In this document: piece by piece, positions 22,701 through 33,347 of the stretch | How the letters are laid out: the number at the start of each line of letters is the position of its first letter | Position numbering within the stretch: position 1 is the first letter of the stretch | Source: Phoronis australis | Taxonomy: Eukaryota > Phoronida > Phoronidae | Length of the DNA: 48,183 nucleotides | Assembly: GCA_002633005.1 (NCBI GenBank) | Contig: NMRA01000340.1 | Location: 72,049-120,231 of the forward strand | Direction of reading: 5' to 3' | Notes under the pieces: model-generated | Seen by the model: the letters and a program-made list of their open reading frames with translations, nothing else | Databases searched by the model: none | What the model was told of the DNA's origin: nothing | Translations under genes and position numbers: made by a program

Positions 22701-25700
22701 ATTTAGGCTGGGTGCGTGTATGGTAACCATCATCAAAAAGAGATGCTATTCTTGTTATACTATGGAAAACAGTAACATTATTTTGTAACTAACCATCGGA
22801 AATGGTCCTTTTGTGTAATTCACAAATAGTGGTCTTCACGTTCTTCAAAATTCCACCCTTTCAATGGCGATCAATGCTATTGCATTTTGTTTACATTTTT
22901 AATTGTTTAGGTTGAATGAATCGATAGGCCTACTTCTGTGATGGGCACGAATGTTTGTATTTTTTGATGAATTCAGCAAAATGGAGGTAATCGATTCCAA
23001 CATTAGGCCCTCTCTCCGTGTGCGGCCCCTTTAGAATTTGTCAATAAAAACACAAAAGGGAGGCCACTTGAATATCATCAATGTCCTCCTTCAAGGGCGG
23101 GGCTCCTAAATATGAAAATATCTATATATTTTTCGAAAATCAGGAAATGCGCAGCAATTGATGTTATCTGTCGGGTTATCAATTTTTTCTCCAGTGATAC
23201 ACAGTTAAGACAAAAAATAAAGCGAATGTTGTCTCTGTTATCCCTTGCCAGAGAGTGGCCTCTGGAAAAATATAGTTTTTCATTCGCAAAACTGACTTGT
23301 TGAATTCAAAAATCCAATAAATTAGTACGCTCCACAAAAGCTTCGCTTTACAAATTTTCTCGATTTTTCGAAATATATGTACGAGTATGAATGATTACGT
23401 CACATTTGCAAGTGTGTTTAGACGACCTGTGCTGCAAAAGTGGAGACCCTAATAATGTCCTGGCCAGGGTCCTCCAAAGGTAAACCATGCACTGTTGTTA
23501 AGTGTTTTCTTAGAATGTTCTCTCTTTTTCGTATTTCGCAGTCTTTCTTTTCGCAGTCTTTCTTTTCTCGATTGTCCCCTACCCCACGCCTTTGTCGGTT
23601 GCTACGGTTTAACCCTGACGCCTGAAAATTTTTTTGGGGGCCGGTGCCACCCCGGCCCCCCGCTTCCTACGGCCGTGCATAACTAATTCAGGTTTGTGTG
23701 ATTTTAAAGGGAAAGGGTGATGCGGTATTTTAAGTTGATCGTATTTTCAAAAAGAACATTCAATCCATATGATGCCCTCTTTGTCCCCCAACTTCACCTG
23801 ATACAAGCTAAAATGGGCTGGGATCATTTTTCCTCTCAGCGTCACCTGATGTCATATGATATGGGTAAAGATCCATCTTTATTTTCCTTTCTAGGTCGAA
23901 GGGCAGATTTCAAAATGGGTCGGGTGTAAACCAAAAACAATTAATGCTACTTTTTGGCCACACATATGCCGTCTAAATTGGAGACTACAAGGTGGGCAGT
24001 GCAATGAGGGGCAATCTAAGGCCGCGACCTTTCTAAGAACAATAGGACGCAAAAATGAAATGTGATTCTATCCGGAGTAGATTTTTGTAAATCAAGTTGT
24101 AGCGTAGTCTCGTTGTGGTCCCCCGTCTACGCCTGTAATAGAAGATCGTACGACCGACCACGTGTTAAAGGAGCATGCCACCCAAAAAACAGCCTAATTT
24201 GTATCAATTTAGATTGAGTAGTTCTACTCCATAACTACACGTACGGTTGCGTTACCTGTGGTGGGCCGTTGAGGGGAAAGTGTCGCCGTAAAATTACGCT
24301 CGTAATTACGAGCATAAATTAAATTGCAGGAGTGTCGCCGTACAATTACGCTCGTAAATAAAATGGGGAACGTTTCCCCGTAAAATTACGCTCGTAATTA
24401 CGAACGTAAATTAAATTGCAAAGTGTTGTTGAAAAATTACGCCAGTAAATTAAATGGGGGAAATTTCGCCGTAAATTACGCTCGTAAAATACCTTAAGAA
24501 CGTTCCAAATATAAACCAATTAGTGTTGACCGGCTCGTTCTTGCACAATTGTTGACATTGCAGCAATTTGATCCGCCATGATTCAGCGCTCGTATCGTAG
24601 ACATGTAACCCGTCAGTAAATAAGTATTTCCATGAGCACGCGCGACCGTGGATTGTAAAACCCAACGTCATTGGCTAAGAGTTTAAACTAAATTACGAGA
24701 GTAATTTTACGCCTAAAGAATTAAATTACGCTCGTAATTTTACGTCGTAATTAACGGCGTAATGTACATAATTACGCTCGTATTTTTCCGGCGACACTTT
24801 CCCCCCAACGGCCGATCATAGTTACCTGACAACTGACGGCAGACGGAGGTGTTGAAATTATCTAATGACGTCATTGGTTTCACACGCAGTCTGTTCAGCA
24901 GTTCACAACACGGGTTACTGGTGTCAGCTTATCGCTTGAAGTCATCGTTTAACACCAATAAATTATCAAACTTCGATGTAAAACCCTTAAAAATACACCG
25001 AGTTCTTATAAAAACGTGTTGTTTTATTTCGCTCTTACAGATTTATTGGTATTTGGACACACCGTAGCCTACAAAGTTCGGCAGGCCAATAAGGTCCGTA
25101 GCAGGAGTTTGGGGTCTGTTCGGAGATAATTTCGAAGTATTTTCCGTGAGATACAGACATGAGAACCTAGATCTGTGTTGTTTAGACTTGGGATTTTTTT
25201 GGTTTTAAACACAAAACGCTTGTTATCCTGGTCAGTGGCTCGGAGCCCGATCATGCCCTTCGCGGCCGGCCGGACTGACTCGTTATCCCGGGCAGGCCAG
25301 TGGCTCGGAAACTGATCCGACATCACGAACATCAACCAGCCAAAGTTCAGTGGAAACTAAACTTCCAGTCAAGAAATACTATACTAGTGAGCCAAAGTAA
25401 TGTGCACGTGATTATGTTGGTGAATTACCACGAAACTGCAAATCTATACTCGTCGGGGGCCGCGAATTCCGCCTCCCGTTCAGTGACGCTAGGACCTCGC
25501 TAAAAAGCAAGACTTCGCGAGATTACGTGAGATATTGCCGTGCATTGTAAATAGGAACACGTGACTTTGACTAGGATTTAGCTAGGTCCTAGCGTCTACT
25601 GAAAGCACGCCAGGTTCCGCTTTGGCCACAGCACCGTCAGGGCAGAAGTTGTACATTGACAATCATTATTTGAGTAATGTAAATGTAAATAAATATTCCC

Positions 25701-28700
25701 CTAACACCTGGCCGTGGGATGGAAATCGAGTTGTTTCACAATAGTTTCTATCAGCAAACACTAATTTAGTATGAGCTCACACGGCCTCGGTGTCCCGTCA
25801 ATTAGTTTTATTGCACTTAAAGCCGGTAACGCAGTGATTTATTCATTGCTGGCTTCTCAAATCACTTGCACTCACGAACACTCCAAAGGCATTACAAATT
25901 GCATCTATTGAGACAGACTTTGTTTCAGTTTTATATAAGTATTGGTTAGGGTGAGAATAGTTCATTTTGAAACAGAACGCTCAGTAATTAATAAACGCCA
26001 ACATGGCAACTCGCAATCCCGACTTAGGACGAGCTAGAACTCAAAGGTCCCGACTTCGCAGGTGGATCGTTAACTTTTACAGGCTATTAATTCGAACAGG
26101 AATACAGTGATGAAGAAATACTAGAGAGGCTCCGTGAACAAGCTCAGACAACGGAACGTATGGAGTTATTTGGTAAGCCGGTATTCGTCGGACGTCTCAG
26201 TGCAGGCCACAGACACGGAGATGTTTCACGGCCTCATACTTGCTATTTACAGCGTACATTTCATTCTTCACTACCATGAGCCACTTCCTAAGCATTTCGG
26301 ACTCTCGAGAAAGTAAAAAACGACATACCCGCTTTCCTCGCAGCTGCTTAGTTCGGACAAGCGGGAACGATGCACCGCAACATAGCGGCATTCACTCTGC
26401 ATATGAACCACATGACGTCGCTAGCATCGTTTCTCACCTTCCTCACAGGTTAACGCGACACCTCTTGGCAAGGTAAGGTCGACCGTATGCGAGGCGATGT
26501 GGATATAGACCGATTAAGACGGCAAAAAAGACCAATTAAATCGGGTGGCATTCTCCTTTAACTTCTATTTAAGTGCGCAATATGTCCGTTCTTCCTTCTG
26601 ATTGCCCGACATGTGATCGCTGCATTTTTATACTGATCGCTGCATTATTAATACCGAAGGAAATGACGATGACTAATGATTTGCTTATTTATTTATAGGT
26701 GTTTCCAGATTGCACTGCTGCAGGTATGTCATAAACTTTTGAAATAAACATGCGATATTTAACTCTTTTAAGGTGGCAATTTCTCTAGGGCCCAGATAAC
26801 CTTTTAAGGTTCTAGAAATTTGCCAACTTGGCTTACTTTTGAATATCATATCTCAGAAGTGACTGAGAGTATTCCTATGAAACAGCGTCCTGTCGTTCAG
26901 TAACTTTTCCAGACGTGAGGGGTGCTGAACGTGCGATAGTAACTGGCTTAACTTAACTTTCATTTTTATCAGCCCACCCCAGTCAGTCTAGATACGATCC
27001 GATCGGAGATTAGAGCAATTATCAAACAAAAGAGCGCAGACCCTCCAACCATCAACGCCAGAATGGAGTTACAAAAAAGTGACAAATCTATTGATGGTCC
27101 GTGCCCACAATACAGTGCAATGTTGCTGTCTGGTGACATCCGACGACCGTAGATGTTAGAAACTCATTGTTATTGGTCCAATTAAACACATGTTTACTGT
27201 TCTTTTTACCCTCAGCTTCTTCCGCAGAGCATTCCCCCTGACTGATCGCAAAAACCTAGCAAGATCGTCTTTAAATCTGCGACGCAATCATCGTGGACTA
27301 GGCTGAGTTCACGTTGAGATTTTTGACATGACATTGCTTCAAATTTTCAGGGACCCGGCGTGTGTTCAGTAACGCTAGGACCTACGATAGGACCTGGCTA
27401 AAATCGAGCCAGAGTCACGTGTTGTCATTTAAAATACACAAATATCTCACGTAATCTCACGAAGTCTTTGCTTTTTAGCGAGGTCCTAGCGTTACTGAAC
27501 GGGAGACTGGATTAAGTTATCCGCGGAGAGGACACGAAGCTGTTGGGACCCTTGGCACGCGTACTACGAATATTCGATGTGGTAAAGAAGTGTATCATTT
27601 CTTTAAAGTTGCTGCAGGAGCCGAGTTTGCCAATTAAGACAGTTAAATTTAAATCAGATCGAAGCCTTGTTTGTTGTATGTACAGTATACTCTACATAAT
27701 ATGACAAACAAAGTTTCAATTTAACTTGGCAACTTAATAAGCAAACTTGGGTCCACTAGCAGAAACAACCTTAAAGCTACACTTCTTTCTTACGTGCTGC
27801 CAGTGCCATATCAACTTTTATTGCGACCCCTAAGCAGTGGGCTGTAGGCCCTAGTACGACCTTCCCTAGGTTGTCACAGTTTTCCATCCAACCAGCAACG
27901 TCGCCATCAAAATGCTTCAGTTGAGCTCCTAGTTCGGTCGCTCCAAATGTCATTACCAAAAGTTCTTACCTTATTACCCCCAATTTCTGACCTAATTCCC
28001 CCGTAACAACAATTTCTCACAAGTTTGAAGGGCCCCTATGGCCACGAGGCGGGCCGAGGCACCCTTAGTTTGTGCGAGACCAATATGCTTTATTTATTTT
28101 GCTAAGTGGATAATCTGGCGGTGCTTGCAGCTCAAACATGAAAAATTGTACTAGTTAATCTTATTAACCGGAGCTTGTCTTCCATTGAAAATTTGTTTGG
28201 AGTTTAAAGATAGTCTAACCTGAAGTAACCACTCTTTTGTGGTAAGGACTGACCACTGAACGCCGCTAGCGATTTTCTGAAGCGTTCACGTTTGTTTGAC
28301 ACGTCCAATGTATATTCTTGGTAACAATTAAAATAAAGTAACTTTGGCAAGGAAAGCTATACACCGATTTCCTAGTGAAAAGTGGCTTACTTTCGTGTTT
28401 TCTTCTTGACAACTTTTTAACAAAAGAAAACACCTTTGACTACAACTTAAATATAATATGTGTTTAGTCGTGATGACGTCCTGCTAATAGATTACGTTCC
28501 TTTTTGTAGGTTTCAACTACAGTGGATTTCTGTTGATTAGACCAACTGGCAGTCCAGAAAGTTTCTTTGTTGATTGCGAAGAAGGTTGGACAATCATTCA
28601 GCGCAGGTTCAACGGTAATGTAAATTTCAATAAAACCTGGAAAGAGTACAAAAAGGGTTTTGGTGAGCTGGACGGTGAAATGTGGCTCGGTAATGACAAC

Positions 28701-29135
28701 ATTCACTACATCACGCAGCAAGGTCAGGTTAGGGTACAGTACACAATGGTGACTTGGAGTGGCACGGTCATGACTCGTGATCACGACTCCTTTGCTGTAG
28801 GAAATGAGGAAGACAATTACAAGCTTTCGATATCGCCAGCCGTCGTGTTTTCCATTTCTGGTTCTTCAATTGACCAAGCCAATGGCATGCCCTTTACTAC
28901 AGTTGATGTAGATAACGACAAAAACCTGGACAACTGCGCAGGAGCAAAATTGGGCGGATGGTGGTACAAGAACTGCTCGCGCGTGGGGCTTAACTCTTTA
29001 TATCCTCGGAATAGTAAATGTCCAATAAGCAAGGGACGCTGTATGAAGTACGAAACGGCAGAACGCAAAACGATTTTACTCAAGTCTTCAGTTGTGAAAA
29101 CATTCCTGGATGCCAGAACGCCTGACAAAGCATAG
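19794..29135 (+). CDS. Gene C: secreted PAN/fibrinogen C-terminal domain protein (311 aa)
   Basis: Exons 19794-20078, 26699-26723 and 28510-29135 join to 312 codons including the stop. Signal peptide MAGWLMSLLIFSQYLWF; PAN-like region with ECSQKC, KGCVAFLYEVDSARC; then the FReD domain with FPDC, DCEEGWTIIQRR, a calcium-type loop VDVDNDKNLDNC and GGWWYKNC, and an ARTPDKA tail. Intron 1 is 6.6 kb, swollen by inserted repeats. Its donor reads CAG|GCAAGG instead of GTAAG: either a GC-AG intron, or use of a second donor 24 nt downstream (CAA|GTAATT) that adds the in-frame residues ARHMFRWQ. The hydrophobic core of the signal peptide is interrupted by RGR, unlike B and D (LAR). An intact frame in all exons suggests it is functional. 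An in-frame ATG at 19779 is possible, but the conserved one is preferred. Confidence 0.8.
20400..20765 (+). repeat. Hairpin-rich intronic repeat (copy in gene C)
   Basis: Repeated variants of gtccagccaactag, and complementary phrases such as gctggctggactgcaa against ttttgcagtccagccgac, make a long imperfect foldback. The same segment is found in intron 1 of gene D. Confidence 0.6.
22452..22717 (+). mobile_element. About 265-bp MITE with CACCCAG-type ends
   Basis: Opposite-orientation copy of 6626-6867. Ends gtaaccatgcaggcacccag and ctgggtgcgtgtatggtaac are inverted relative to each other. Internal shared phrase: cttagtccccgtttg. Confidence 0.6.
24259..24820. mobile_element. Foldback/MITE element built of TTACGCTCGTAA motifs
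   Basis: About 30-bp inverted ends (GGCCGTTGAGGGGAAAGTGT at left, with its complement acactttccccccaacggcc at right), each continuing into cgccg. The sequence GTTACCTG occurs just outside both ends (24251-24258 and 24821-24828), a likely target duplication of 6-8 bp. The interior carries many copies of the palindromic motif ATTACGCTCGTAAT and variants at both sides of a unique centre (about 24490-24680). No coding capacity. Confidence 0.75.
25478..25603 (+). mobile_element. 126-bp MITE, GTTCAGTRACGCTAGGACCT family
   Basis: Inverted ends GTTCAGTGACGCTAGGACCT and aggtcctagcgtctactgaa. Shares its interior (cgcgagattacgtgagatat) with the inverted copy at 27364-27500. Confidence 0.7.
26699..26723 (+). 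other. 25-nt microexon of gene C
   Basis: Acceptor tttatag, donor gtatgt. Encodes the same V-F-P-D-C-T-A-A. Unlike A, B and D, the palindrome before the acceptor is eroded. Confidence 0.86.
26881..27071 (+). repeat. Dispersed repeat, copy 1 of an inverted pair
   Basis: About 190 bp (for example cagcgtcctgtcgttcagta, gcagaccctccaaccatcaa), almost identical to the reverse complement of 32373-32563. Probably a non-autonomous transposon. Clear terminal repeats were not seen. Confidence 0.65.
27364..27500 (-). mobile_element. 137-bp MITE, GTTCAGTRACGCTAGGACCT family
   Basis: Ends gttcagtaacgctaggacct and aggtcctagcgttactgaac are inverted repeats. Reverse-orientation relative of 25478-25603. Confidence 0.72.
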
Positions 29136-30687
29136 ACACGGTGCCGCGTTCGTTAGCAGGTGCAATCAATGAATGTTCAACTGCAAATACGTCCAACGAA
29201 AAAGCTCCACTTAGAACTGAGAGAAAAGTTCATAACCTTTTCGAGGAACGCCCATTCCTCTAATACAAAGGCCGGAATCCGTCGGTTGAAAAAGGAAGCC
29301 TAATGTAGTCGAAGGAAGCGTCCGGCCCATGAGACTGGGTTGATATTTCTCGCATCACTGGGGAAAATGATTTCCTCTACCAGCCCTAAGTCATCGCTTT
29401 GCATGATCAGTTTTTGCTCAGTACGTCACGTTTAGGTGTCAGTCGTAAATGAGCGCCGCCTCAACAGTATACGAGGTTGTGCATACTAATTATAAGTCAG
29501 CCAAGTCAGTCGGGTCGCGGAAGCTTAATGTAAACACGGTGATGGTCTGCCATTTTTGTCCCACCATTATTGGTTGCGAACGGAAGCGCTAAGATGATTT
29601 TACGATAGGTTTGGGACACTTACAATGCAGATCCACGGTATACAGAGAAGGAAATATGAAAAGTGTCTGTTATTGATAAAAATATGTGTCAGGTTTCACA
29701 ATGGAATGTACGCCTGGATAAAACATAGACTATTGCCGAATATCTATGGATAAACAAGCACAAAGTGAAAGAAATTCACCAGCCTGTTTCAAAAATAGTT
29801 TTTATTTAAAACGGTCATCTATTTGCACATGATCCGTGTGCCGTGCCTACGTACGCTTGCGTTTTTATGTCCGCAAAAGTGGCTCAATAATTAGTAAAAT
29901 TTAAGTGTCTTATTCATTCCGTATACGGGTCATTGTTCGCGTTGTTCTGGTAGGTTTTACTCACAAGGGTGTGTGTGCTTGGGACAATTAATTCACATAA
30001 AGTTGGGGTTGTTCGCTCGGATACTTGTGACACAAGAGAAATAGGTTAGATTTTAATAAATTTTTATTGCCTTTCACCTATATCTACTTGCCAAAAAGAT
30101 GCCTCAGAGATGTATGACTAAGCGCCCTTTGGTTTTGTCTTCTCCATTCTTCTGCTGAACTCCTGGCTAAACGCTATTCTATCAGTCCCGATACGCAATA
30201 AAATTCCTACATATAGCAGAAGTGTAGGATCCTACCTTTGGAATGATTCGTCGTGCAGTTATGAGTCATAGCCGATCTAAGAGGTTGTGTGTAGGCCTAC
30301 GTGGACATGTTTCCTTCGAAGCTCAAGTTCTCCTCTTGCAACTCGACTTTCTGCATCCGCCAGTCAGACATGTTTGATACCACGTCCTCAACACCAGATT
30401 ACGTACGTGTCTGTCCAAGCGTCTATTCATGCTTCTGTGCTTTAATAATTGCAAAGTCGTCTCTCAGATGCACCGACAGGGGCAAGCAAGCGGACACGGA
30501 CACGGCGCTCCCATCACTTTCAAATGGATATTTGACTTTATTAGTGGGTGAAAGCTCGCTTAACAATAATACGAAAAAGTTTCACCTAAATCTACTATTC
30601 TGCATTTGTAAATGAAAAGTTTAGGCCCTATTAATACGTGTTTTTACGCAGCATTCGAAAAACTACTCAGTATTTATTTGCGTAAAT

Positions 30688-30775
30688 AAGTGTGTGTGCG
30701 TGCGTGCGTGCGTGTGTGTGTGTGTGCGTGTGTGTGAATGTGCGTGTGCGTGTTTGTATGTGTGCTTGTGTGTGT
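30688..30775 (+). repeat. (TG)n/(GTGC)n microsatellite
   Basis: Runs of gtgtgtgcgtgcgtgcgtgc and gtgtgtgtgtgtgcg in the copy C flank, paralogous to 16621-16665 and 41972-42040. Confidence 0.85.
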
Positions 30776-31061
30776 TTCCGTTTGTGGTTGAGTGTGACCC
30801 AAATACTTTTTTGTTTATTCAATTTCTGAGCAATAATACTATCTGTAGTACTAAAATGAAAAGAGTCCAATACAATTTATATTCAAACAGGATATTCGAA
30901 CAATTTTGTGCTTGGTAACGAAGGTTGACCGTTACCGTTTAAATGGCTACCATTCCATTCTTTAAAACGGACTTGGGAGCTTATTGTGAAACTTTATGCT
31001 TGACTCCGGTTTCTTCATTCTCGAAGTTCAATTGACAACGTGTCTTCCCTACTACTTCAGA

Positions 31062-31290
31062 AGTGACGGATCGAGGATACCATACGGGGGGCGAACATCC
31101 TCGGGGAATTGGTCAAAAGCTCGATTGCACGTGCACACAGGCGGCCCGAAAGATGCGCGGGGCGAGGATATAGACCTTCTGTTCCGAAAATCTATCAGTG
31201 AGCTATCACGTTGCATTGCTGGTTCATTTTGCTTGCGGCAGTCAAGGGGAGGGAGGGGCCGGCCCCCTGGGTCCCCCTAAATCCGCCTAT
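31062..31290 (+). mobile_element. hAT-like MITE, GGCGGATYTAGG family
   Basis: Begins agtgacggatcgaggatacc, ends ccccctaaatccgcctat, with a G/C-rich interior. The ends are inverted and related to 18966-19121. Confidence 0.55.
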
Positions 31291-32372
31291 GTGGTGGCGA
31301 CTTCATCTGTCATGGATCGGGGCCCGGTCTCGAATCTTTGTACTCGAAACGAACTGGAAATTATTTTTGGCATTTTTTCTGCTCCTTTTGTGCGAATTCA
31401 AGATAAGTGGTTATGAGATGGTGCTCGAATAATTATAGTTCATGCATATGAGTTTCTAGTCCAAGTTTGCACTTATAAGCCCTCATACGCGTGCTACAAA
31501 CTCGAGTAAAAACTCGAAACTTCGAGTTTAAACTCAAACTTTTCAGTCATCCACCTAAGTCATTAATATGTATTCGAGCATTGAGTAATGGACACTTATC
31601 TTTGCTCAAAAGTAGATTACAAAATGCCAAACATTATTTCGAGTTCCATTTCTAGTAAAAAGATTCGAGACTGGGCCCAGTGCTGCTTCCTCACCACTAC
31701 AAGCACGTTTCTCTTTCATCTCACACGTCGCTCTACGAGCTTTTTGAATACCTCGGAAAAAAGTAATGTTGTAATCACTTTGAAGCTTTTAAAATTTAAT
31801 TTGCGCAGCACTTCTTCAACAAAGAAGAAGATGAATTTCAAAAGGTGTAATTTGTATAAACAGAAACCCCCGTGAACACTATTTTGGAAAATTTACTTGT
31901 GGCAAATTAGAGAAGGAGCAATAAAGTCCGCAGGCAGTGGCGGATTTAGGATGTCAGAAGTTTTAGAAGGAATTGTGCTCACGTAAATTCTAAATTGGTC
32001 TTGTCCAGAAGGAATGGGCTGAGCCCTTGCCCCGCTCAGAGGGGAGAGGGGCAAACGCGAAGTTGTTTGCGACCGCTGGTGGTGGTTGGGGGAGGCGCTA
32101 AAACGAGGGGCAAACTGGGGGCACTTTGCAGTGAGCAGGGGACCAAGCGCAAAATTGAAATATTTTGACCGGGATGGGACTTTTTTGCTCTGATCGGAGG
32201 GTTTGTGGCTTTATTATGCCCCCTGTGGCTACGCCAGTACCCTCGCTTTTGTGGAGGTGGGTGTTCGCGAACATATTTTTGCGCGCAACATGACGGCGAC
32301 ATCCCGTTGCTCCCAACTTGTTCGATTGTATAGCCCAACAACAAGTTGGTAAGTTTACCCCCCGTAGCCAAT

Positions 32373-32563
32373 TAACTCCATTCTGGCGTTGATGGTTGGA
32401 GGACCTGCGCTCTTTTGTTAGATAATTGCTCTAATCTCCGATCAGATCGTACCTAGCCTGACTGGGGTGGGCTGATAAAAATGAAAGTTAAGTTAAACCA
32501 GATATTATCGCACGTTCAGCACCCCTCACGTCTGGAAAAGTTACTGAACGACAGGACGCTGTA
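32373..32563 (-). repeat. Dispersed repeat, copy 2 of an inverted pair
   Basis: Reverse complement of 26881-27071 with few differences (for example ttgatggttggagga, tactgaacgacaggacgc). Located in the copy D 5' flank. Confidence 0.65.
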
Positions 32564-33225
32564 CTGAAGCAGAGAAAACCATTTGCCGTGTCTCCTTTTT
32601 ATTTTTGAGCGTCTGACGGCGCCCCCGTTCTCATGGCCCGCAGGAACAATTGTAGCTCCCACTGCACCCCTTCGCTACGCCAGTGTGTCTAAACATGCCA
32701 GTTGTGTCCTAAGCATAGATTCTCCTTATGATTGTGACAAATCAATTCTTAGAAAAACGACATACAATCACATGTTATTCAGTAAATTAATTTGTAGGCA
32801 CAAAAATTGTCGTACTGGGTATTACCGTGCAAACAGGTAATCATCCGTCCCTGAGGGTCGCTTAATCGGTTCCCAAATTGGGCCGCACCTGTTGAAAACT
32901 TCTGGCTACGCTGCCAGTTGCGCATGTGCTTACATGTGTGGATAACTGTGACCGAATATCAATAACAACACGAAACTTCTGTTCACCCCAGCTTACTGCG
33001 TTCTTAACATTGGACTTCGCCACTCAAAATTTGTTATCGTCTTTGAAGGACGTGCGTACATTTCGAATAGTCCATGTTATGAAAAAATTAGTCGTGTTGA
33101 CCCTGTTGAAAGAATAATCATCTACCTGTAGGCTTATCTTACTTTAAATTTTCCATAAACTTACATTGGCAATAAATCAGCATTACTTTACAAAACATCA
33201 ATATTTACGATACAGGCTTGCTCTC

Positions 33226-33347
33226 ATGAATATTGCAGAGGAAACCTTTTTACAAAAGCATAACAGATTTACGTCAGTTTGAGCGAGCAAACATTTTAAT
33301 AATTTGAAGCCAAAGTGAATTAACTGCTTAATTTGATGTGTAGTATC
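33226..33347 (+). promoter_or_regulatory. Core promoter and 5' UTR of gene D
   Basis: Same block as in B and C, but the TATA-like motif reads GCATAACAGA (33258-33267), one base off GCATAAAAGA. It may weaken or shift initiation. Confidence 0.55.

Larger units (their letters stand above)
20079..26698 (+). other. Intron 1 of gene C
   Basis: Contains a hairpin-rich segment shared with gene D (about 20400-20765), a MITE (22452-22717), unit homology at about 23690-24150 (matches 34560-35000), the foldback element 24259-24820 and a MITE at 25478-25603. An unrecognised open stretch of 77 codons lies at 21508-21741, with no support as a gene. 25610-26570 shows nothing I recognise. Confidence 0.6.
26724..28509 (+). 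other. Intron 2 of gene C
   Basis: Unit homology at both ends. The middle differs from gene D: 26881-27071 is a repeat that also occurs inverted at 32373-32563, and it replaces about 0.9 kb present in D (about 35553-36495). It also carries the MITE 27364-27500. 27500-27960 matches 36850-37300 of gene D. Confidence 0.65.
29136..33225. other. Intergenic region C to D
   Basis: 29136-31000 is the copy C 3' flank, homologous to copy B, ending with a TG microsatellite block. 31062-31290 is a MITE. 31690-33225 is the copy D 5' flank with an old hAT-like MITE (about 31932-32250, ends gcagtggcggatttagg and gtggctacgccagta) and a repeat at 32373-32563. No conserved reading frame. Confidence 0.6.

Noticed and set aside
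30694-30918. Cys/Val-rich and Thr/His-rich frames over the TG tract (also 41906-42100)
   Set aside because: Translation of a microsatellite.
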